Shown here in pieces: positions 35,585 through 43,325 of a DNA stretch of 64,000 bases. Position numbers and translations under genes: made by a program. The stretch is from NCBI RefSeq assembly GCF_004368965.1, contig NZ_SORO01000004.1, positions 186,001-250,000 on the forward strand, read 5' to 3'. The notes beneath the pieces were generated by a model that was not told the DNA's origin, made no database searches, and worked only from the letters and a program-made list of their open reading frames with translations. The number at the start of each line of letters is the position of its first letter. Within the stretch, counting starts at the first letter, position 1. Source of the DNA: Leptospira meyeri. Its GTDB lineage: Bacteria; Spirochaetota; Leptospiria; Leptospirales; Leptospiraceae.

Positions 35585-36433
35585 TTATCTTTTCCCAATC
35601 AGAATTTCTTCTAAGGCCATGGCTTCTAGAATTTTTCCTCCACGTTCATTCAAATGAATGGCATCGGTTAAATAATAATATCCATTAGAATCACCTAAAT
35701 CATCCCAACTAGCAGTCGTGGAATAGTATTTCAAAATTGTCCAATACATCCCCCAAGTGCTTTGGCGATAAGGTTTCCGAAGACTCTGATTGGATTCCTC
35801 CAGTCCTTTGGCTAAAGTTTCATGAAGAGGTTTGTAAATTGCTTTTTCTTTGGTCACCACTTCCTTTGTGAGTTCAGCGAATCGTTTTGATCTTTGGAAT
35901 GGAATGGAGTTTGGGTCCTCTCCCAAAACGGGCGGGGAAAAAACAATGAGTTTGGCCTTAGTTTCTTTTCGGATTGTTTGAATGATTTTTGTTAGGTTGC
36001 GAACAAAACTTTCTTCTGTTACTGGATCTTTTAATTTCCAAAGATTAGCATAACGATTGTATTCCTCTTCCGAAAGTGTGGCTTTTAAATCGTTGGTTCC
36101 AATCAGAAGGAAAACAAAATCTGGATTGAGCTGTTTTAAATTATCAAGTTGTTCGAGAATTTGTACCGTCAAACGACTATTAATTCCTTCGTTGATGACT
36201 TGGTAATCCACTAAAGAAGGATGTTTTGCAATAGAAGCAACATAATCATAACTGACTCGACCATGAGTGATGCTATCTCCTAGAAAAACAATATTTGAAC
36301 TTTTGTTTGGTTTCGTTTCAAGTGCCGCCTTGAGATTGTTTGTCGGCACTTTTGTGGCTTGAAAAATGACACAGGATTCAAAGACAAAAAACAAAAGGAT
36401 CCAAAGTTTTTTTAGGTGTTTCATGACTTTCAA
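35585..36433 (-). CDS. SGNH/GDSL hydrolase lipoprotein
   Basis: This 282-residue protein has a signal ending FVFESC (Cys21), a probable lipoprotein. SGNH blocks are visible: FLGDSITHG (Ser54), LLIGTNDLK, and DAIHLNERG with the catalytic Asp and His. The family includes esterases, lysophospholipases and acetyl-sugar esterases; an envelope location is expected. It follows the TetR-family gene by 67 bases on the same strand. A weak hairpin (TCTTTCT/AGAAAGA, 35533-35556) lies downstream. Confidence 0.85.
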   Translation of the reverse strand: MKVMKHLKKLWILLFFVFESCVIFQATKVPTNNLKAALETKPNKSSNIVFLGDSITHGRVSYDYVASIAKHPSLVDYQVINEGINSRLTVQILEQLDNLKQLNPDFVFLLIGTNDLKATLSEEEYNRYANLWKLKDPVTEESFVRNLTKIIQTIRKETKAKLIVFSPPVLGEDPNSIPFQRSKRFAELTKEVVTKEKAIYKPLHETLAKGLEESNQSLRKPYRQSTWGMYWTILKYYSTTASWDDLGDSNGYYYLTDAIHLNERGGKILEAMALEEILIGKR

Positions 36434-36500
36434 TCGTAATCAAACAAAGAAAACGAAAAAAAGCAAAATTCGAAAAACGAACTAAAAAAAGACACCAAAA

Positions 36501-37100
36501 CTACTTTAAAGTTCGTAAAAATCTTTCTAACCAAGGCCTTAGGTTTTGGAATTCCGGTTTTTCATGTTTTAATAACAATCGAAAGTACAAGGATCCATAG
36601 AGAATGTCCATACAAACATCAATTTCCTCGTCTGACAAAACTTGAATCTGTTTGGATGTAATGGCAAATCGAAAGAATTGTTTTGCTGCCTCTCTTCTAG
36701 GGAGTAAATAATTTTCTAAAATCGATTCCGAAAGTTCGCTGTCTTGTTGTCCAGCACCAATGAGTGTGGAGATCACTCTTCCAAATTTGCCAGAAAATAC
36801 ACCGGAGAGAGCTTCCATTTGTTCTAAGAGGGCTTTCTCAAAAGGAACTTCTTTTGGGAATTCCAAATAGGGTGAAATCATGTGAGTAACTGTGCTCATT
36901 GCTAAATTTGCTTTGTTTGGCCATCGTCGGTAGATGGTGGTTTTGGCGACTCCGGTTTCTTGGACAATATCATCTATGGAAAAACCATGATACCCTTTCT
37001 TTGCTAACATTTCATATGTTGTTTTTAAGACCAAGGGTTCTAGGTCTTCCGATCTGGGGCGACCCGCAGTTTTCGGAGTCATTTTCTTTTTTAAAGCCAT
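36501..37100 (-). CDS. TetR/AcrR-family transcriptional regulator
   Basis: The protein has about 199 residues from the ATG at 37100; a TTG at 37106 is also in frame. The N-terminal helix-turn-helix is clear (KGYHGFSIDDIVQETGVAKT, then TIYRRWPNKANLA). The rest is an all-helical ligand-binding domain of unknown ligand. It is divergent from the SnoaL-like gene, and two palindromes in the gap are probably its operators, so it is likely an autorepressor that also controls the neighbour. Confidence 0.88.
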   Translation of the reverse strand: MALKKKMTPKTAGRPRSEDLEPLVLKTTYEMLAKKGYHGFSIDDIVQETGVAKTTIYRRWPNKANLAMSTVTHMISPYLEFPKEVPFEKALLEQMEALSGVFSGKFGRVISTLIGAGQQDSELSESILENYLLPRREAAKQFFRFAITSKQIQVLSDEEIDVCMDILYGSLYFRLLLKHEKPEFQNLRPWLERFLRTLK

Positions 37101-37142
37101 AAACAAATTTTTTTTAAAAAGTATTGACTGTCAACTACATTC

Positions 37143-37181
37143 CGATACCGATGGTATCGAATAACGATACTATAGGTATCG
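37143..37181. promoter_or_regulatory. Two tandem palindromic operators, probably for the adjacent TetR-family regulator
   Basis: O1 is a perfect palindrome CGATACC-GAT-GGTATCG (37143-37159). O2 is CGATACT-ATA-GGTATCG (37165-37181), one mismatch from O1. Centres are 22 bp apart, two helical turns. O2 covers a TACTAT -10-like hexamer for the SnoaL-like gene. TTGAC-T-GTCAA (37124-37134) next to them can serve as -35 in either direction. Confidence 0.7.
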
Positions 37182-37199
37182 GAATTCGAGGAGATTAAA

Positions 37200-37670
37200 A
37201 TGAAACCAGTTTTGGTATTAGCTACTTTACTATTGGGAAGCGTTGGCTTGTTTGCAAAATCTGCATCACCATCCGGAGAAAAGGTATTAGAAACCTTTTT
37301 TAGTGAATTTGGAAAAGGAAATGCGGCAGGTGTATTGAATTGTTTTCACCCACAAACCATCATTACGGCCGTACGTAATGAAAATCGTGGAGAGAATCAA
37401 TTGTATGGAACTTACAATGGCATTGCCGGTGCAGAGGAATTTTTAAAGAATATGGGTTCCCAGTTGGATACAAAACGTTTCCAAGTGGATCACATTGTTG
37501 GTAAAAAAGATTGGGTGTTTGCAAGTGGAAGTTTTTTACATACCATCAAACAAACAGGCAAACCTTTTGAGAGTGAATGGGCGTTGAAGGTGCAAATCAA
37601 AGATGGAAAAATTCTTTCTTACCACTTTTATGAAGATAGTGCTTCTTTTGTGGTGGCTTCTAAAAAATAA
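37200..37670 (+). CDS. Secreted SnoaL/NTF2-like protein
   Basis: This 156-residue protein has a signal peptide (about 1-19, cleaved after GLFA or FAKS). The mature part has the SnoaL/NTF2 fold pattern: a first helix VLETFFSEFGKGNAAGVLNCFHP, then strands ending WALKVQIKDGKILSYHFYED. Relatives bind or isomerise small polyketide- or steroid-like molecules; no catalytic residue can be assigned. GAGGAG precedes the ATG. It is likely repressed by the divergent TetR protein. Confidence 0.78.
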   Translation: MKPVLVLATLLLGSVGLFAKSASPSGEKVLETFFSEFGKGNAAGVLNCFHPQTIITAVRNENRGENQLYGTYNGIAGAEEFLKNMGSQLDTKRFQVDHIVGKKDWVFASGSFLHTIKQTGKPFESEWALKVQIKDGKILSYHFYEDSASFVVASKK

Positions 37671-37729
37671 AAAAATAGTTCCTTAAAACTAAAGTTTAAT
37701 GCTAACCAACTTTGGGAACAAAAAATCCA

Positions 37730-38590
37730 TCAACGAATTGGGAAATAGATATCCGTAATGCGTTTATCGTCCAGTTTTTCTAGTGGATTCAAATAACATT
37801 CCCAAGGTGGTTGGTTTTTTAATTGATAAGATGTTGTTTTAATGTAATCATTCAATATCCATTGATAGATTTTTGGTAAATTATGGTAACTTCCTTGGTA
37901 CCGAATTTGTAAATACTTCCCTCCAGGTATGGTTTGAGATCCAAATCCATCTGGAATTTGCTTTTGGAAAGATCCTACAGTAATTCCTAAATCGAATCGT
38001 ATTTTCCCTTTGGGAGAAATTTCAGGATCATCTTGGCTAATGCCAATCCATTTGTGGTTAGAATGATAAGAACTCCATTTTTGAATTAACGATTGTAAAG
38101 AGAGAACCTCCTTACTCCCCACTAGTGGTCCTGGAAGTTCTTCATAACTCCCAATATGGCGCACATAAATAATCGAAAAAGAAGATATAGTTTTAATTTG
38201 AAAACCAAATTTTGAAATACCATCTGGAATCATTAGGTGGTAGTTTTTCTTTATCGTTTTTTTATTTTGGAATTGTTTTCGGAACTCGGAGGGTGTGGAA
38301 CCAATCACACGTTTGAAAGCTTTTGAAAAAGCCTCGTGAGATAAAAAACCAGACTCTATCGCTATTTCTAAAATTGGGAAGTTTGTAATTTTTAATTCGT
38401 AGGCTGCCTTTTCTAAACGTAACCTGCGGATGTATTCTTTGACGTTTTCTCCTTGGATAGATTTAAATAACCTATGGAAATGCCATTCACTGTAACCTGT
38501 AAAAAATGCAATTTGGTTTAAACCAATGCCCTCATCCAATTGTTTTTCCATTTTGTTCCAAACAGGATAGAGGTTGGGTGGTTTTGGCAT
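37730..38590 (-). CDS. AraC-family regulator with GyrI-like effector domain
   Basis: This 286-residue protein has an N-terminal AraC helix-turn-helix pair (LNQIAFFTGYSEWHFHRLFK and ILEIAIESGFLSHEAFSKAF, ending GSTPSEFRK), then a GyrI-like/effector-binding domain (about 120-285). Rob and similar regulators use this order to sense hydrophobic or cationic compounds. It follows the VOC gene by 65 bases on the same strand, suggesting joint control of a resistance or detoxification response. Confidence 0.87.
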   Translation of the reverse strand: MPKPPNLYPVWNKMEKQLDEGIGLNQIAFFTGYSEWHFHRLFKSIQGENVKEYIRRLRLEKAAYELKITNFPILEIAIESGFLSHEAFSKAFKRVIGSTPSEFRKQFQNKKTIKKNYHLMIPDGISKFGFQIKTISSFSIIYVRHIGSYEELPGPLVGSKEVLSLQSLIQKWSSYHSNHKWIGISQDDPEISPKGKIRFDLGITVGSFQKQIPDGFGSQTIPGGKYLQIRYQGSYHNLPKIYQWILNDYIKTTSYQLKNQPPWECYLNPLEKLDDKRITDIYFPIR

Positions 38591-38655
38591 GGGAGGAACC
38601 TTTTTTCTTTCCAGAAGAAAAGTAAAAAAGGTTCCTTCGTTTGTCTTTCTTAATT

Positions 38656-39048
38656 TTAGTTCGTATTTCTTTCTTGAACAATATCAATCCCAATTCCATT
38701 AGGATCGACTAGGGTAAAATGGACATCTCCCCATTCCTCGGTAGTGAGAGTTAGGTCGATGGGTGCATTGTTCTGTTTCATTCTTTCGAATTCTTTTGTT
38801 ACGTCCTTTGATTCAAAAATAAACCAAATCCCCTTTCCTTGGTAAGAACTTTGGAAATATTGTTTTCTCACCTGCGATTGGTTAGGTTTCATGATTGCCA
38901 ATTCTACCTCTGGTCGATTTGCCAAACAAAGTAATACAAACCACTCCGATTCAAATTTTGTTTTTAAGCCTAACCATTTTTCATAAAATACTCTTGTTTC
39001 TTCTAATTTTTCAGTGATGATTCCCGTTTGGATTTGTTGGAATTCCAT
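38656..39048 (-). CDS. VOC-family (glyoxalase/bleomycin-resistance-like) protein
   Basis: This 130-residue single VOC module has the opening helix LEETRVFYEKWLGLK and the closing VHFTLVDPNGIGIDIVQE. Members are dimeric metalloenzymes or antibiotic-sequestering proteins. Metal ligands cannot be assigned confidently. It is upstream of the AraC-GyrI gene on the same strand. GGAGAGA is about 6 bases before the ATG. Confidence 0.8.
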   Translation of the reverse strand: MEFQQIQTGIITEKLEETRVFYEKWLGLKTKFESEWFVLLCLANRPEVELAIMKPNQSQVRKQYFQSSYQGKGIWFIFESKDVTKEFERMKQNNAPIDLTLTTEEWGDVHFTLVDPNGIGIDIVQERNTN

Positions 39049-39300
39049 ATTCTCTCCTTAAGATTATTTTATTTTACTTGAACTGGACATCCATACTGGA
39101 TCGTTTTTGCGATTTTGAAAAACATTAGTAAAAAATAATAAACAAAAGGTAGGGTAGTTTGATATGCTAAAAATTGGTCCCAAAAGCCATTGTCACAGTA
39201 TTGTATTCTTTTTCATGAAAGGATAGAAAAATTGATTCTTTTTTTTCTTCTTTGCAAGAAAAAAATTGACCATTCTTTGTTTTAACGGCCGTTTGTTTGG

Positions 39301-39765
39301 ATGAACCAGAACTCTACCCAATTCCCAATACAAATTTTCCTTTCGTTTTTTATGTTTTTATTTTTCGGATGTATTGGAGATTTGTATTATGATACCCGAG
39401 ATGGTTTGGATGATAGTAAGGTTTCTAGGCATGAGGCCGTAAAAAAATTTAATAGTGCCGTGTTATTGAAACGTTCACTTTGCCCAGGTTCAATCGATTC
39501 AACATTGCTCAGTGCCTCTTACTATACAACCAGTTTAAAATCAGGATGTAATGGTTTCTCAACGACAAAAGAATCGCAAGCCACTCTTCGAAGTTGTGGA
39601 TCTGTATACAGTTACGTTGAAAAAAAAGATTTAACTGTCTGTTTAAGTGAAGTTTTATTTTTTCCGTGCGAATCAATTGTAAAAGCCTCTGGCACAATCG
39701 CACCGAACTTTCCTGTTTGTCGTGGTTTGTTTGGCCCAGGTCCAGCTGGAAGTGTCTATATGTAA
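39301..39765 (+). CDS. Small seven-cysteine lipoprotein
   Basis: This 154-residue protein has a hydrophobic signal ending LFFGC (Cys24), typical of spirochete lipoproteins. The mature part holds six more cysteines (61, 83, 99, 114, 123, 140), which could form three disulfides. I do not recognise a specific family; several Leptospira-specific lipoprotein families are defined by such cysteine counts. The palindrome AACGGCCGTT (39284-39293) and an A/T hairpin (39240-39265) lie upstream. Confidence 0.65.
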   Translation: MNQNSTQFPIQIFLSFFMFLFFGCIGDLYYDTRDGLDDSKVSRHEAVKKFNSAVLLKRSLCPGSIDSTLLSASYYTTSLKSGCNGFSTTKESQATLRSCGSVYSYVEKKDLTVCLSEVLFFPCESIVKASGTIAPNFPVCRGLFGPGPAGSVYM

Positions 39766-39814
39766 TTTCTTGGTATTCAGAATTCGGTTTCCAATCATTT
39801 ACTTATATTTTTTT

Positions 39815-39900
39815 GGGCGCATTGCTTTCGCAACCGGGCTCTACGCTCCAATCTTTGCTTTGCAAAGGATTTCCGCTGCGATCCCTTGCGCTTTCTGGCA
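39815..39900. repeat. GC-rich intergenic element with small hairpins, candidate dispersed repeat
   Basis: The gap 39766-40085 holds no convincing gene, only this GC-rich block in AT-rich flanks. It contains TTGC-TTTC-GCAA (39822-39833) and CTTTGC-TTT-GCAAAG (39853-39867). The texture resembles short interspersed palindromic elements, but only one copy is seen here, so repeat status is inference. Confidence 0.35.
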
Positions 39901-40085
39901 TTGTATTTTTCCTTCATTTGAAAATGAAAAGGATAGGGGTGTATCAACTACCAACAAATTTATATATTGTTAGAACCATTTTAATGAATATTTCATTTTA
40001 AACGGAATCTCTTCTCTCTTGACTGCATTTTTAAATCATCTATCATAAAGGATCTACAGATATAAGAAAAAAAGGTGAAAACAAG

Positions 40086-40979
40086 ATGTGCCCATTTATA
40101 CACAAACAATTAAAAACATTTTTGTTCTGTTGGGGAATAAGCCTTATTTTTTTCTTTGGATGTAATTCTGTTCAAAATTCCTTTTTCCTCAGAGTCGATA
40201 AAGAGTTTTCTACCCAGCCACTCGAAAGAGAGACAGTCCTTAATGAAGCAGACATTCGGCACATGCCATCCCCTGTACGAAAATATTTAAAATACACTGG
40301 CGTCATTGGTAAAAATAAAGTTCAAAATGTACGAATTGTTTTTGATGAATTGATGTATAAAAATCCGAAAGCGAAGCCTATGGTTTCTTCGTCTGAGCAA
40401 TATAACTTTTTTAAGCGTCCTGCACGTCATTTCTATATGAAGGCAAGTATGATGGGAATTCCATTTCGTGTCCTACATTCCTATTCGGAGGAAAGGGCAA
40501 CAATGTTAGTTCGTGTGGCTTCCCTTTTTAATGCCGTTGATTTAGATAATGACGAACTGTCAATGGCGGAAACTGTTACTGTGTTAAATGATCTTTGTTT
40601 ATTCGCACCCGCAGCACTCATTGATAAAAGGATCTCTTGGGAAGCAAATGGTCCCTTATCTGCAAAAGTTTTTTTTAAGAATGGGAAGTATCGGGTATCC
40701 GCTCTTCTTTTTTTTAATGAAATAGGCGAGTTGGTAGAGTTTGTATCGGATGATCGGTCTGCATTACAAGATGATGGTAGCTTAAGAAAAGCACGCTGGT
40801 CCACACCGATAAAAGATTACAAAGAATGGAACGGAGTGAAGGTGCCAACTTACGGGGAAGCCATCTGGAAGTATCCAGAGGGGGACTTTACTTACGGAAA
40901 GTTCTTTTTAACTAACATTGAATACAACCTACAGGGTTACAAAAAAATAAACTTGGTTTTTATCTTTTCCAATAGTTAA
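40086..40979 (+). CDS. DUF6544-like lipoprotein
   Basis: This 297-residue protein has a signal ending FFFGC (Cys26). The mature start DIRHMPSPVRKYLKYTGVIG matches the LPxPVxxYL opening of the DUF6544 group, and the body is beta-rich with RVSALLFFNEIGELVEFVSD. Function is unknown. AAGGTG is about 8 bases before the ATG. The gene stands alone between two long noncoding stretches. Confidence 0.7.
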   Translation: MCPFIHKQLKTFLFCWGISLIFFFGCNSVQNSFFLRVDKEFSTQPLERETVLNEADIRHMPSPVRKYLKYTGVIGKNKVQNVRIVFDELMYKNPKAKPMVSSSEQYNFFKRPARHFYMKASMMGIPFRVLHSYSEERATMLVRVASLFNAVDLDNDELSMAETVTVLNDLCLFAPAALIDKRISWEANGPLSAKVFFKNGKYRVSALLFFNEIGELVEFVSDDRSALQDDGSLRKARWSTPIKDYKEWNGVKVPTYGEAIWKYPEGDFTYGKFFLTNIEYNLQGYKKINLVFIFSNS

Positions 40980-41546
40980 AATTGAAAATTCTTTAGGTGG
41001 AGTTTTATGTAAGATCTTTTCAAAATATTTTAACAAATTTTCATTTTGAAAACAAATTACTTTTTCTCCATAAGTCCCTGTCCAAATCCATCGGTAGTTT
41101 CGATTAGCGGCGATTTGAATGTTTTTAGTTCTGGGTGTAGATTCCTAAACACAATACATGAAAATAAAAAACTGAAATGATGAAGAAGGAAAATCAAAAC
41201 ATCCATACTTAAATTGGATATAAAATTCATTTGTTTTTCTTTAAGTCATTGATATGCACATTTAGAATAAAATTGAGAGGTAAAACAATAACAACTAAAT
41301 ACCTTACCTTAAAATAAGGCTGCCATCTGTTGAAGCTAGTCAAACATTGAGAAGGTAGATGGTAACAATTAGTAGGTGGAGTAATAAATTTAAATTTGTT
41401 GTAATGTATGTTCTTTGGACACTAAAAATTAACTCTGAATGCCATTGGAAATTTATTCATTCTAGGCGCATTTTATTGAAAATGGTTTTTTTCCCTTTGT
41501 ATCATTGAAAAATCCTTATTCTGCTTCGTTTTATGGCAATAAATTT
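40980..41546. other. 567-base noncoding stretch
   Basis: AT-rich, no ORF with coding character on either strand. The only structure noted is a short CCTTA-AAA-TAAGG hairpin (41307-41319) without a T-run. It lies between the end of the DUF6544-like gene and the end of the GH15 gene, so it is a convergent gap. Confidence 0.6.
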
Positions 41547-43325
41547 TTACCAAAACAAACTATCTGACTTTTTCTGTGAAATTTTTCTAGCAGCATTGAC
41601 GAGTCCTACGTGGCTATAGGTCTGAGGAAAATTTCCCCATTGATTTCCCGACATAGATTCAATGTCTTCGCTAAAGAGACCAACGTGATTTGCGTGTTCA
41701 CATACAAAATCAAAAAGTTGTGCGGATTCCTCTATTCGTTCCATACATGCGAGAGCTTCTATATACCAAAATGTACAGACTAAAAATGTTGTTTCTGGTT
41801 TACCAAAATCATCTCGGTGAAGGTATCTATACATAAAACCATTTTCCGTTTTTAATGTATTTTCGATTGCCTTGATATGGGATTTTGCCTTTTCCGATTT
41901 TGGATCTAAATAACCTAAGGTGATTAATTGTAATAAACTAGCATCTAACTCTTTTTTCCCTTGAGCTTGCGTGTAACAGCCGAGTTTTTCATCGTAACAT
42001 TTTTCTATATTTGTTTCTGCTTTTTTCATTAAAAGGTCAGATTGTTCGATTAAATCCTGTCGGTCTAATTTTAAGGCAATTTCTTTGGCTGCCTTTGCTC
42101 CGATCCAATGAAATAAATACGTATAACAATGTTTTTGTGAAAAGTTTCGAAATTCCCAGAGTCCTGCATCAGGTTCTTCCATAGTCAATTCAATTTGTTC
42201 TAAAATATTTTTAACTAATCCTAAGTTATGAAATCTGTTTTTTTCAGGAATACGTTCATCCAGATATAATGGTAGGAGCGACAATAAAATTTGTCCATAC
42301 GCATCATTTTGTTTATGTGTATAAGCGGAATTCCCAATTCTTACTGGTTTATTACCCAAATAACCTTCCAATTGTAAAATTTGTTCTTCTAAAAGATTTT
42401 CTCCAAAAATACTATAGAGTGGTTGGTATCGTCCGTCTTCCGTTGGAGTTAAATTGCTTATATATTGAGAATACATTTCCAATTCTTCAAACTGACCTAA
42501 GTTAGTGAGAGCCAATAATGTATAAAAACCATCACGTAACCAGCAGAAACGATAATCCCAATTGCGGCCCGCCATAGGTGCTTCTGGTAAACTAGTTGTA
42601 GATGCAGCAATGATCGCTCCTGTCTCTTGGAATTGATGCAGTTTTAGACAAAGTGCAGAACGAATTTGTTGTTTTTGTGCAAAATGGGGAATGGTGCAGT
42701 GCTTTACCCAATTTTGCCAATAGTATTTTGTTTTTTTGAATTCTGATTCAATAAAATCGCCTAATAATAGATCGACTGGTATTGTTTCGAATAATGCAAG
42801 GTAGATGTTTTGATTTAATAAAAAATAATTTTCTTTCAGAATTTGATTGAGAGATACATTGGAAGTGAAGTGGACTCTGAAATCGTTTGTTTGGTATAGG
42901 ATTTCCGCAGAATTGATACTTGGTTTTAAATGTTCTTTTCCATACTGGTAAGTCAGGTTTAATTGTATCTTTATCTTTACATCACCGAACAATGGGATGA
43001 TTTTCCTATATAAATTTCTTTTGTTCTGAAGGGTTCCATCTTGATAGTATCTAGGTGCAAAATCAAGCACAGCAAACGATCCAGTTTCTGTGATAATTTC
43101 GGTTCTTAAAATATTGGTATTTTCTAAATATACTTGAGAGGTTGAAATGATTTTGGTATTGGGGATGATTGAAAAATGACCGCAATTTTGGTCTAACAAT
43201 GAGCCAAAAATGGGAGAACTATCAAAGTTCGGCCAGCAGAGCCAGACAATTTCTGCGTTTGTATTGATATGAGCAATATAACTTCCGTTACCGATAATTC
43301 CAAAATCATATTTATGTTTTTTCAT
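41547..43325 (-). CDS. Glycoside hydrolase family 15 protein (trehalase/glucoamylase-like)
   Basis: This 592-residue protein has the GH15 N-terminal motif IGNGSYIAHINTNAEIVWLC with NFDSSPIFGSLLD, the substrate-binding NWDYRFCWLRDG, and the C-terminal catalytic-base region GNFPQTYSHVGLVNAA. No signal peptide, so cytoplasmic. Bacterial cytoplasmic GH15 enzymes include trehalases and glucoamylases. Its start overlaps the trehalose synthesis gene by 14 bases, which favours trehalose, though maltooligosaccharide substrates are possible. Confidence 0.85.
   Translation of the reverse strand: MKKHKYDFGIIGNGSYIAHINTNAEIVWLCWPNFDSSPIFGSLLDQNCGHFSIIPNTKIISTSQVYLENTNILRTEIITETGSFAVLDFAPRYYQDGTLQNKRNLYRKIIPLFGDVKIKIQLNLTYQYGKEHLKPSINSAEILYQTNDFRVHFTSNVSLNQILKENYFLLNQNIYLALFETIPVDLLLGDFIESEFKKTKYYWQNWVKHCTIPHFAQKQQIRSALCLKLHQFQETGAIIAASTTSLPEAPMAGRNWDYRFCWLRDGFYTLLALTNLGQFEELEMYSQYISNLTPTEDGRYQPLYSIFGENLLEEQILQLEGYLGNKPVRIGNSAYTHKQNDAYGQILLSLLPLYLDERIPEKNRFHNLGLVKNILEQIELTMEEPDAGLWEFRNFSQKHCYTYLFHWIGAKAAKEIALKLDRQDLIEQSDLLMKKAETNIEKCYDEKLGCYTQAQGKKELDASLLQLITLGYLDPKSEKAKSHIKAIENTLKTENGFMYRYLHRDDFGKPETTFLVCTFWYIEALACMERIEESAQLFDFVCEHANHVGLFSEDIESMSGNQWGNFPQTYSHVGLVNAARKISQKKSDSLFW

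Noticed and set aside
41307..41319. CCTTA-AAA-TAAGG hairpin as terminator
   Set aside because: Short, AT-rich, no T-run, far from either gene end.
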